This document shows positions 23,743 through 32,278 of a stretch of DNA of 64,000 nucleotides, piece after piece. The first letter of the stretch is position 1; every line of letters begins with the position of its first letter. The position numbers and the translations under genes were made by a program. Source of the stretch: Nitrososphaera sp. (GTDB lineage Archaea; Thermoproteota; Nitrososphaeria; Nitrososphaerales; Nitrososphaeraceae); assembly GCF_013388945.1 (NCBI RefSeq), contig NZ_JACAEH010000004.1:1-64000 (forward strand). The letters are read 5' to 3'. Under the pieces are notes generated by a model that saw only the letters and a program-made list of their open reading frames with translations, was not told the origin of the DNA and did no database searches.

Positions 23743-24498
23743 TCAATTATAGCCCCTGTAATAGACCTTGATGTAATAATGGTCTGTGTTGGTAGCCCAT
23801 GCGGTAGCATCCTGAATTGCTGGTGTTATGGTGTACGTGAAGCTCTTTTCCTGGTTCTGGTTTGCCAGCCCTGACTGTCTCCTGAAAGCTCCAACACCAT
23901 TATCAGGCAAAAACCATGCTCCTAGAATTGTGCCGCCACGTATCATGTCACTTCGTACCATGCTAACGCGCTGTACTGACGACGTTCCTGACTGTGCTGT
24001 TGCAGCTCCAAGTGCCACGTTTATGACGTTGGCTATGGTAGGGGGATTGGCGTCTACCAGATCAACACCGCATTGTACGTTGCCCGCGACTGTCACACCG
24101 TTTTTCCATTCAATCCCGGTTATCTTGTAGAACTTGTATGTGGTAGGCAGGGTGAAGAATGCATAATGGCGTATGTCGTTGCGAACTGTGGTTTGGCCAT
24201 TATCAGTTACAGGTGTAGTACTCTCCTCACCTGCTTCAGGACCAAATACGATCTTGTTTGTTAATGTCTGTATGCTTGCTTCGTCGATTATCTGTTCCCA
24301 AGCGCTATTTGCAGCATTGCGTCTGTAAAGGACACCTGTAGAAAATCCCGACCCAGAAGACGTGCAAAACGCAAGCATTCCCGGCGTTGCAGCCACGCCG
24401 GCAATGTTTGCACCAGTCTCCACCAGCACCGTCTTCCTGTTCAGCCTGTCAGCCGTCAGCCTGTCAGAAACGTCAAACTTGCTGCCATCAGAGCCCAT
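23743..24498 (-). CDS. Unrecognised 251-residue protein, tail-fibre-like composition
   Basis: MGSDGSKFDVSDRLTADRLN is followed by Gly/Ser/Thr/Asn-rich beta-like sequence (LAFCTSSGSGFSTGVLYRR; SFTYTITPAIQDATAWATN) and an aromatic end (HYYIKVYYRGYN). No signal peptide or membrane segment. Composition and order recall virion fibre or receptor-binding proteins, but no motif proves it. It lies beyond a decayed rad50 3' end copy and a HicBA pair, so it may be cargo of an integrated element. Confidence 0.5.
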   Translation of the reverse strand: MGSDGSKFDVSDRLTADRLNRKTVLVETGANIAGVAATPGMLAFCTSSGSGFSTGVLYRRNAANSAWEQIIDEASIQTLTNKIVFGPEAGEESTTPVTDNGQTTVRNDIRHYAFFTLPTTYKFYKITGIEWKNGVTVAGNVQCGVDLVDANPPTIANVINVALGAATAQSGTSSVQRVSMVRSDMIRGGTILGAWFLPDNGVGAFRRQSGLANQNQEKSFTYTITPAIQDATAWATNTDHYYIKVYYRGYN

Positions 24499-24569
24499 GC
24501 AGTTATTCTTCCACGCGGCTTAAAAAGAACTAATTTTCATTGTCGTTTCGGTGAAACGTCGCCATATTT

Positions 24570-24622
24570 TCGCATTACCTTGATCCGCCAGAGGCCATTG
24601 AGAACTTACACGGCGTCCAGAT
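24570..24622 (-). repeat. Decayed copy of the rad50 3' end
   Basis: The minus strand reads KFSMASGGSR, against RFSMTSDGSK at the end of rad50. At DNA level the stretch around CACGGCGTCCA and GATCCG matches 25257-25312 with two small gaps. It brackets the HicBA module together with the true rad50 end. It sits within the 24499-24668 gap, which is otherwise featureless. Confidence 0.75.
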
Positions 24623-24668
24623 TCACTCTCACGCCTATCCTTTTGTTTCATTGCAGCGGACTTTTAGA

Positions 24669-24881
24669 CTATAGTTTCCTAACAAAATCTTCTTTCTTTA
24701 TCTCTGCTTCCAGCAGAATAGCCCGTAGAGTTCCTTCAGGGAGAGGGTCGCGCCTTGGAACTGAAACTGCCATGCCTTTCGAGTTCTTCAGAACGATATG
24801 GCTTCCTGACTGTCTTACCGGAACATAACCAAAATGACCCAAGGCCCTTATTTCACGCCAGCCGTGATTCTTCAGACTCAA
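24669..24881 (-). CDS. hicA: HicA-type mRNA interferase toxin
   Basis: 70 residues: a dsRBD-like fold with the catalytic His in VRQSGSHIVLKN, and the usual end PLPEGTLRAILLEAEIKKED. HicA cleaves mRNA independently of ribosomes. It follows hicB by 9 nt on the same strand. The order antitoxin then toxin matches the degenerate copy at 14.6-15.1 kb, and the N-termini are clearly related. Confidence 0.88.
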   Translation of the reverse strand: MSLKNHGWREIRALGHFGYVPVRQSGSHIVLKNSKGMAVSVPRRDPLPEGTLRAILLEAEIKKEDFVRKL

Positions 24882-24890
24882 GAATTCTAT

Positions 24891-25124
24891 TCAGCTTGAA
24901 ATTTCGATTACTTCTTTTCTGTACTTTCCTTTCTTTGCTTCTTCTTCCAACACATCGAGGATAAGAGATATTGCATCCTTCATATTGACTTTTAACTCTT
25001 CTATGGTTTTGCCATAGCTTACAGCGCCGCGCAGTTCAAGACATCTTCCAGTAAAACCGCCTTCAGGCTCTTCTTGCACCAGTATTGTAAACTTACGCTT
25101 ACCCACTTTGTTGGTAAGTTTCAT
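24891..25124 (-). CDS. hicB: HicB-family antitoxin
   Basis: 77 residues with the HicB core (KFTILVQEEPEGGFTGRCLE, LRGAVSYGKTIEELKVNMKD, AISLILDVLEEE). The partner of the HicA downstream. A TATA-like sequence (GGTTATAA region, about 25152-25158) lies upstream. The module begins about 125 nt after the rad50 stop. Confidence 0.85.
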   Translation of the reverse strand: MKLTNKVGKRKFTILVQEEPEGGFTGRCLELRGAVSYGKTIEELKVNMKDAISLILDVLEEEAKKGKYRKEVIEISS

Positions 25125-25250
25125 TAGTCATTACAAGATAGAGTAAAAGCGGTTATAAGGATTCCGGATTGCACTGTAGTTACGAGCCAACAGCAATTGA
25201 CTGCATTAAAGAACTAATCTCCTAGCTAGTTCCACTGGAAACGCGACCCC

Positions 25251-27344
25251 TCACTCCCGCACCACCTTCGATCCGTCAGACGTCATCGAGAACCTGAACA
25301 CGGCGTCCACTTCCGAGTCTTCGAATATGTCCGCGTCATGCGTGATTATCACCAGCTGCGCAAGCGGGCCTGCGCCTTCCCTGAACGCGTCTGATATTAT
25401 CCTGACAAGGGCCTTGCGCCTCTCCTCGTCAAGGTGCGTCGTCGGCTCGTCAAGGATGACAAAATCAAGCTTGCTTGAGCCCATCATGTATGCGATCCCA
25501 AGCCTGACTGCAAGCGCAACTGCCACCTTCTCGCCGCCTGACAGCGAGTCCATGTCCACCTCGCCGCTCTTGCCGTAGCAGGTGATGACGATGTCCCGGG
25601 CCTTTTCCGCAAGCTCCACCCTCGATATGCCTATGTTAAAGAGCGACGCGTATTCCGATGCTTTTTTCGACACGGTTGCAAGCGCCCAGGAGCGCAGGCT
25701 CATGCCGACTGCCCCGTCGCGGTTGTAGACGTGCTAGCGTATCCTTTCAAGCGTGCCGACAAACTCTGACGCCTGCGAAAGACGAGCAAGCGCTTTCCGG
25801 GCAGACTCGATCGTCGTCTTGGCGTCATCTATAGCACGCTGGTGGTTGCCCATCCTCCTGTTTGCGTCAAGCAGCTTTTGCGAGAGGGTGCCCTTTTCCA
25901 GCTTGGCGTTTGTGTAAGCAGCCTGAGAAAAGCCCCTGACCTTCTCCCTCAGTGACGTAATCTCGGTAGCAAGCGACTGCGAGTGGCCGTCGACTGCAAG
26001 AAGCATCGGATCCTCGACCCTGTTCATGACCTTTGGAAGCTTTGCAAGTGTCGCCTGCATCTGTACAAGCTCTTGCCGCAGCTTTTCAAGGTCGCCTGCT
26101 GATTCTATAGAATTGTCTGAAAGGAACTTTTCTGCGGACGCTATGCGCCTGTCAAGCTCTGCCAGCCTCTTTTCCTCCCTGCCAAGCTCCACCTTGCCCA
26201 CCTGCAGCCTGGACCGCTCGGCCTCCTTCCTTGCCAGCTCGGTCTTGATGTGCGACGTGTCAAACATGCTGTCCACCTTTTCCACCTGCGAGCCGCACAC
26301 CGGGCACTTGCCGTCCTGTACCTGCAGCCTGCCGGCGCACTCCAAGAATCCCCTGAGCCTGCCAAAGTCGCCCTCGTTTTCCACCATCCTTGTCTGGATT
26401 TCTTCAAGCTCTGCGCCGACCATTTTCAGGCGCATCTGCGTCTCGTCCCTGCCACCTACAAGCGCCAGCGCGTCGCCTGCCTCCGCTATCGTCCTCTCTA
26501 GCTTTTTGGCGTCGGCTTCAAGCTGTAATCTCTTTTCGCGCACGTGGCGCAGGAGCAGCTCCTCCCGGGTCGCAAGCTCCCTGCTCTGCGCAATCATGGG
26601 CTCCAGGCGCTCCATCTCCTGCTCCAGGCCGCGTATCCTGCCTTCGAGCAGGATTTTCTCGTCCTCGAACTCGTGCAGGAGCGATTCTGCCTGTGCAAGC
26701 TCTTTTTCCTTGTCGGCTACGAGCTGCTGGACTCGGGGAATGTCCTCGTCGCTGTATCCGGTCTCGTCGCGCAGGCGATCGCGAAAACCAGACACCACGT
26801 CTCTCATCGTCGAAAATGCAAGGTCCAGTCTGTCTATGCCTATCAGGCCGTTCACGAGCTCCTTGAACTCCCTCGGCTGAGCCTCGACTATCCTGACAAG
26901 CTCGCCCTGCTGCACCACCGCTGCCACGCGCAGTTTTTTGTAGTCAAGACCCAGCACCTTTGCCACTTCGGCGCTTGTGGACTCGCCGTACTGCCTGCGC
27001 TCGCCGCCTGCAAGCTTTTTGTTAACAGCCGTGCCGTTTTCAGACAGGAGCTCGAGCTGCGAAAACGCGGCCGTGCCGGAAGGCGCAAGCGACCTTGTGG
27101 CCTGGAACTCTTTTGAATTCAGCGTAAAGCGCATCCGCACCATCGCCTGCCCCTGGCAGCCGCGCCTTACCAGGTTCTTGTTGGCCTTTCTTGTGTGCTC
27201 GCCAAACAGCGCGTACGTGATGGCGTCGATGACAGAGGACTTGCCCGAGCCGTTGTGCCCCACAAAGACCGTTATGCCCCTCCCAAACGCAAGCGTCGTG
27301 TCCCTGTGCGAGATGAAGTCCTTCATCTCGATATCTTTTATCAC
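25251..27344 (-). CDS. rad50: Rad50 ATPase, interrupted by an in-frame TAG
   Basis: The N-terminal part (536 codons) has Walker A (GHNGSGKSSVIDAI), long coiled coils and the zinc-hook CPVC near residue 346. After one TAG at 25734-25736 the same frame continues HVYNRDGAVGMSLRSWAL to the ABC signature (LSGGEKVAVALA), Walker B (FVILDEPTTHLDEE) and the end. No other lesion is seen. Without readthrough the protein lacks half of its ATPase site. The start GTG overlaps the mre11 stop (GTGA). Rad50 works with Mre11 in double-strand-break end processing. Readthrough, a recent nonsense mutation or a base-call error are all possible. Confidence 0.85.
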
Positions 27345-28471
27345 GGTCCCGCCCTCCTCTTGAACGCCTCCCAGGCTATCTCGAGCGCTTCCCCGGCGTC
27401 GCCGGCAGCGGCTGGCCCCAGCAGGTCGTTTATTGCAAGACTCGCAAGCTCGTCGGAGCCCAGCGCTTCCTTTGACAGCCGCAAGAGCTCGGCGTCAAGG
27501 TCTGCCGGCCGCTCGTCGTAAACCTGCATAGGCTGCTCCTGCTCGAGCGGCTGCCAGACGTAGTGCAGGCACGCGTCGTTGAGCCGGACAAGGTTTGCCG
27601 CAATCACCTTCGAGTCGATGTTCCTGCCGGCAATCTCCACCCTTACCACCGGCTTTTTTGCCAAGCTTTTCGCCTTGCTCACTATGCCCTGTATCCCTTC
27701 TGCTATCTTGCCGTAGTCTAGCGTCGCCTTGAACTGCGGCCGGCGGTGCAGCGGCACCCAGTTGACCGACGCCTCCTCCCCGGACATGTCCACCAGCGCA
27801 AACCCCTTTTCCACTTCCTTGATGCCCTCGCTCGGCGTCAGGTCCAGAGAACCGGGATAGACGAGCGGCCCGCCAAGGTGCTCAAAGCGCTTCTCGATGT
27901 GGTCGTGGTAGTGGCCCAGCGCGTAATAGTGGAAACTGGCAGGGATGTCAGTCGAGTTCATCTCGCCGGCAAACTTGTTAAAGTCAGACAGCCCCTGGTG
28001 CAGGACAAGCATCCTCTTGCCTGCGTGGCGCTCTGCGAGCTTGCCGGCCTGCTGCAGGTTGTTCACGAGCGAGTCGATGTTGTTCCGGCGCTCCTTGTTG
28101 GCGCCAAACACCGCAAGGCCGTCGACCACGAGCGGCTCGTCCAGCCGCAAGCGCCGTGCAAGTCCCAGGCTGCCAAACACGTAGGCAAAAGGCACGTCGC
28201 GAAGGCGGCTGATGTCGTGCTCGCCGAGGATGAACGCGGCAGGTATCTGCTTTTCCTTCAGCCTCTTCAGCCCTTCTGCGAGCTTGAAAGTGGCCCTGCC
28301 GTTTGGCCTCGGCGTGTGGAATATGTCGCCTGCAATTATCGCCAGTTTCACGCGCTCTTTAATCGAGATGTCGACTGCTTCAAGGAACGTCTCGTAGACG
28401 TCCTCCTCCCTCTCTTCGAGGTTGAACTGGGAATATCCAAGGTGCAGGTCGGACATGTGCGCGACTAGCAT
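27341..28471 (-). CDS. mre11: Mre11 DNA double-strand-break repair nuclease
   Basis: 376 residues of the calcineurin-like phosphoesterase fold with metal-site motifs SDLHLG, GDIFHT, LGEHD, VLHQG and LGHYHDH. The usual GNHD is GEHD here, an unusual substitution at a conserved active-site position. It forms the nuclease dimer of the Mre11-Rad50 complex. It follows herA by 9 nt and overlaps rad50 by 4 nt. The reading frame is intact. Confidence 0.93.
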   Translation of the reverse strand: MLVAHMSDLHLGYSQFNLEEREEDVYETFLEAVDISIKERVKLAIIAGDIFHTPRPNGRATFKLAEGLKRLKEKQIPAAFILGEHDISRLRDVPFAYVFGSLGLARRLRLDEPLVVDGLAVFGANKERRNNIDSLVNNLQQAGKLAERHAGKRMLVLHQGLSDFNKFAGEMNSTDIPASFHYYALGHYHDHIEKRFEHLGGPLVYPGSLDLTPSEGIKEVEKGFALVDMSGEEASVNWVPLHRRPQFKATLDYGKIAEGIQGIVSKAKSLAKKPVVRVEIAGRNIDSKVIAANLVRLNDACLHYVWQPLEQEQPMQVYDERPADLDAELLRLSKEALGSDELASLAINDLLGPAAAGDAGEALEIAWEAFKRRAGP

Positions 28472-28480
28472 GGCGCTTCA

Positions 28481-30004
28481 CTAATCGGGCGAATAGCCGG
28501 AGGGGATGTACGACTCGGACGACTCTTTTGCCATCTCCTTTGCCTGTGCAAGGCGCTGCCACTGCTCGACAGCGTCCAGGTCGCCGCCGGTCTTGCGGCC
28601 CTTGACCTCCTCTATCCTGACAAACGCCGGCAGGTTCACCCACTGGCCCGCAAGTATGGCCTCCCCGGAGTTGAGCGACGTCAATTGTTCTATCAGGTCG
28701 CGGCTCAGAGCCTCGCTTGCCGCCGCCACCTGCGCCTGGTCGTCCTGCTGGATCATGCGCATGACAGCAAGCGAGCCCATCTGGCTCAGGATGTTGGCGT
28801 CGATGCTCCTTGGCCTCTGCGACACTATGACAAGCCCGAGGCCGAACTTGCGGCCCTCCCTTGCCACCTTTGAGGCATAGTATTTTGTCTCAGTCTCTTC
28901 CCCCTTTGGTATGAACACGTGCGCCTCTTCTATTACTGCAAGCACGGGCGCCAGAAAGCGCGGGTCTACTTTTCCGCCGCTCCTGCCCTTCTTGCGGTCT
29001 TCGAGCAGCTCCTGCAGGTAGAAGGAGACGACGATGTTGGCCTGCCTCTCCGTCAGTTCCACGAGGTTGATGATGTTTATCTTGCCGTTCTTTATCAGGG
29101 CAAGCGGGTCCGCAAGGCCGGCGTCCAGGATCTTTGAAAAGCGCCTCCTTGCGTCCTGTATCTTGTCCACGACTTTTTCAGACGCCTCCTTGTAGCCCTT
29201 CTCCCTGCCGGCCTCCGCCGCGGCGTCGACAAGCGCGTTCCAAAAGTCGTCGTCCTTGCGCTTTTTCACCTCGTCTGTGAACGCCACCCGGAGCACGTGC
29301 AGCTGGTTGGACGCGTTCTTCTGGATCTCGATTACCTCTGCAAACTCCTCCGTCGCCAGAAACCGCGGGTTTATCCGCGCGTCCATCCTGTTGCTGTTTG
29401 GTATGTCAAGGTACGTGTAGTCTTCGTGGTAGTCAAACACCACCATCGTGCCGTGTATGTCAGAGACCTCCTTTGTCAGAAGCGACACGAGGTTGCTCTT
29501 GCCCATCCCGGTCATCGCAAGTATGGCCAGGTGCCGTGAGACGACCTTGTTGATGTTCACGCCCACCTGCACCTCTGGGTTGCGCAAGAGCGAGCCCACC
29601 TTTATCCAGCCGTGGCTTGAGGGCGAGAATATCGACGAGAGGTCCTCTGCCGTTGCTTCAGACACTTCGGTGCCCGGCTCCGCAGGCACGGGCGGTATCA
29701 TCGCCCGGCCCTTTTTCAGAGAATCAAGATATCCAAGTATGCGCACGGTGCCCTTGTAGCTCTTGTCCCGCCTGTTCTCTGCGGCGACCTGCCTGCTTTC
29801 AAACGCTTCCTCATAATTGCCTATGTCGTCGCCAAGAGCCCCGCTTGTTATCGACGAGCGCTCTATGAGCCCGAGCACGCCCCCGTCGCCATAGTCAAGG
29901 ACGACGTACTCGCCGATGCTAACCGGCCTCTTTGACTCGAAGGTGACCTCGTCTGGCCGGGCCCGGCCCACCACTATCCCGAGGCTCTCACTCGTCAAGC
30001 GCAT
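28481..30004 (-). CDS. herA: HerA hexameric DNA helicase/translocase
   Basis: About 507 residues: an N-terminal HAS barrel (VGRARPDEVTFESKRPVSIG) and a FtsK-like ATPase with Walker A (AMTGMGKSNLVSLL), Walker B (LAVIEEAHVFIP) and an arginine-finger region (REGRKFGLGLVIVSQRPRS). It pumps DNA for resection with NurA and Mre11-Rad50. Start ATG at 30004 is preferred to GTG 30013. It overlaps the nurA stop. Ends in TAG, 9 nt before mre11. Confidence 0.93.
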   Translation of the reverse strand: MRLTSESLGIVVGRARPDEVTFESKRPVSIGEYVVLDYGDGGVLGLIERSSITSGALGDDIGNYEEAFESRQVAAENRRDKSYKGTVRILGYLDSLKKGRAMIPPVPAEPGTEVSEATAEDLSSIFSPSSHGWIKVGSLLRNPEVQVGVNINKVVSRHLAILAMTGMGKSNLVSLLTKEVSDIHGTMVVFDYHEDYTYLDIPNSNRMDARINPRFLATEEFAEVIEIQKNASNQLHVLRVAFTDEVKKRKDDDFWNALVDAAAEAGREKGYKEASEKVVDKIQDARRRFSKILDAGLADPLALIKNGKINIINLVELTERQANIVVSFYLQELLEDRKKGRSGGKVDPRFLAPVLAVIEEAHVFIPKGEETETKYYASKVAREGRKFGLGLVIVSQRPRSIDANILSQMGSLAVMRMIQQDDQAQVAAASEALSRDLIEQLTSLNSGEAILAGQWVNLPAFVRIEEVKGRKTGGDLDAVEQWQRLAQAKEMAKESSESYIPSGYSPD

Positions 30005-30827
30005 CCCTCGCACCCTGCTCGTGCTGCAAGCTGAATATGCTCACGAGCTTGTCTATATCATCATTGCTCACCTTGCAGTTGTTGTGCGCAAGTTTCAGGC
30101 AGTAGGGGTAGCCACCGACGCTGTGATAGCTCAGTTTGTCCAAAAGGCTTTTCAGCTCCTGCTCGCTTGTACTCCCAAGCACCTCTATCCTGACCATCGG
30201 CGTGTGCTCCTTGAGCCGGGCGTAGACTTCGAATATTTTCGCAAACTCTGACTTTACTTCCACCGGCGCGCTAAAGCCCGTCGCATGGTTGCTTGCGCGG
30301 TTGTAGTAGTAGATGTCGCCGGCCCGAGAGCCCAGCGCGCCAAACTGCCCCCTGCTCTCTGAGCTTTTTGAAATGAAAACGGAATTGCCGTATTTTTTAA
30401 CCATGTCGCCTGCGACAGACAGCCCTTTGCCGTTTGTCCTTGCCACAAGCGAGCCGTCGATGCAGATGACGTCGGCCTCCTTGCCTTCTGCCGCCTTCTG
30501 CGCGACCGACGCCTCCATCAGCATGGCCTTTGATTCAAGCGAGTCGCGCCGGGCAGAATCTGCAAGCTCGTCTTCAAACTCTGAAGCCAGGACTTTGTTG
30601 GCGCTTGTTACCGCTACCGCGTCTATGACATACAGGTTGAGGCCCTGAAAAGCCCGCTTGTTCCAGCTGCTGTCAACCCCGGCAGACTCGCATTTTTGCT
30701 GTACCGGCTCGTAGGGAATCCATCTGGACGACGCCTAGGCCACTATGCGCCCGTGGTTTGCATCTTTTATCTTTGAGACCTTTTTCTCCCTGTTCCTCAG
30801 GGCGTCAAGGTATACCTCTTTGAGCAA
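29988..30827 (-). CDS. nurA: NurA nuclease, interrupted by an in-frame TAG
   Basis: From TTG 30827 the frame reads LLKEVYLDALRNREKKVSKI and continues to a TAG at 30735-30737 (codon 31). It then goes on without another stop through SSRWIPYEPVQQKC and the catalytic Asp motif VICIDGSLVART to the end at 29988. Full length would be 279 codons. The first start after the TAG is ATG 30524, which would lose about 100 residues but keep the IDGS motif. NurA is the 5'-3' nuclease partner of HerA. First gene of the repair operon, 30 nt after the oxidase gene. Confidence 0.75.
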
Positions 30828-30857
30828 GCAAAATCAGGATACCTGAGCCGTGCTAGC

Positions 30858-32150
30858 TTAAAAACGATCCATCCTGCCGGCTATCTCGGCCGGATCCCAG
30901 AGCGTCCTTGCCCTGCCGGCTTCAAGCGCGCCCATCTCTATCAGCTGCGCAGATATCGCTGCCGCCACGGGAAGGGCGCCGGTCGCGCCGGGCGAGTTGT
31001 AGTTCAGCACATGTAGAGACCAGTCCCTTTTTACAACAAGGGTGTCGGGCACGAACCTGCCTGCGCTGTCAACCACCGACGACCTTATGCCGGCGGTGCC
31101 CCTTTCGGTAAACGCCGAAGGCCTGATGGCCGGCAGGAATTCCTTCACCCTGTTTATCATCGCGGTCTTTGACAGCGAGCTTTTAAGCTCGGTGCTTGCA
31201 AGGGAGACGAACTTTCTGTCAAACGCCACCTTGCGGGCGCCGGTCCTCGACGACTCTAGCATCTTTGGTATCATGTCAGCCAGGTTGCGCGCAAGGCCGT
31301 AGGCGTAGGGCCCAAAAACAGGCACCGCGTTTGGCCCCACCTCGCGCCTGCCGTCGGCCCTCACTATCCAGTGCGGGTCGAGGAACGGGTACTCGGCGTG
31401 CCTTGGCACCGAGTATATCGAAAGCTTTGTCAGGTCGTGGTATTGCTCCGGCGCCTGCCAGTACTCGCCACGGAAGTGCAGGTCGGTATATTCCTTTGCA
31501 ACGCCCATCCAGTGCGCGATGTCGACCGCGTTGCCGCCGGCCGCATTTACGATGAACTCGGCCTCCAGCTCGCCGATGTCTGTCGATATGGCGTATGCCC
31601 CTCTGCGCGAGATCCTGGTCGCCTTGCGGCCCAAAAGCACGGTGCACCCAAATGACCGCAGGTCCTGCAAAAGCGCCCTTGTAAAGGCGCCATAGTCTAC
31701 CGAGCCATCCTTTGAGCAGTATATCGCCGACTCGCACCTGACGTTTGGCTCCATCTCTGCCACCTGCCCCTTGTAGAGGAAGCGCAGTTCGTGCTTCTCA
31801 AGGCCGTTTGCCTCGCCCCAGGCGATGTATTTGTGTAATCGTTCAATGCCACTGTCGTCAAGCGCCACTTCAAGCACGCCGTCGCGCACAAAGGGCAGGC
31901 GCTTTTCCTTTGCAAACCTTTCCCACATTTCAAAGCCAAGGTACGCGGCCTTGGCAAACGTCTTTTTCTTTGCAGGGTCGTACAGGAAGGGGGCGTGCAC
32001 CTTGCCGGTGTTCCTGCTGCTCGTGTGCCTTGCGATGTCGCGCTCCTGCTCTATCAGGGCCACCGAGGACGGGTCCTTTGCCTGACCCGACAGAAAGTAC
32101 GCTATAGAGGTTCCAAGCACTCCGCCGCCTATAACCGCGACCTTGTACAA
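30858..32150 (-). CDS. lhgO: FAD-dependent oxidoreductase, L-2-hydroxyglutarate dehydrogenase-like
   Basis: 430 residues of the D-amino-acid-oxidase fold. It has the dinucleotide site AVIGGGVLGTSIAYFL, the SSRNTGKVHAPFLY flavin region, IVNAAGGNAVDIAHWMG and the HFRGEYW motif of the LhgO family. It would oxidise L-2-hydroxyglutarate or a related 2-hydroxy acid. Start TTG 32150 (no in-frame ATG nearby). It lies upstream of the repair operon on the same strand. A TATA-like TTTTTAAG at its 3' end could give nurA its own promoter. Confidence 0.82.
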   Translation of the reverse strand: MYKVAVIGGGVLGTSIAYFLSGQAKDPSSVALIEQERDIARHTSSRNTGKVHAPFLYDPAKKKTFAKAAYLGFEMWERFAKEKRLPFVRDGVLEVALDDSGIERLHKYIAWGEANGLEKHELRFLYKGQVAEMEPNVRCESAIYCSKDGSVDYGAFTRALLQDLRSFGCTVLLGRKATRISRRGAYAISTDIGELEAEFIVNAAGGNAVDIAHWMGVAKEYTDLHFRGEYWQAPEQYHDLTKLSIYSVPRHAEYPFLDPHWIVRADGRREVGPNAVPVFGPYAYGLARNLADMIPKMLESSRTGARKVAFDRKFVSLASTELKSSLSKTAMINRVKEFLPAIRPSAFTERGTAGIRSSVVDSAGRFVPDTLVVKRDWSLHVLNYNSPGATGALPVAAAISAQLIEMGALEAGRARTLWDPAEIAGRMDRF

Positions 32151-32218
32151 GCACTGTCATGGACAGAGCGGCGACTAATAACCTTGCGAGCTGTAAAACC
32201 GGCCTTGTTAACTTGCCT

Positions 32219-32246
32219 ACTCCCCCTCCCCTCAAGGTGTTCCAGT
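32219..32246 (+). repeat. Left-end motif of TnpB element
   Basis: ACTCCCCCTCCCCTCAAGGT is followed by GTTCCAG. It is the counterpart of the motif at 21219 and lies about 35 nt before tnpB. It marks the probable left end of the insertion. Confidence 0.5.
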
Positions 32247-32278
32247 TCTTTAATACAAGATGGATGTATGAGCAATAA

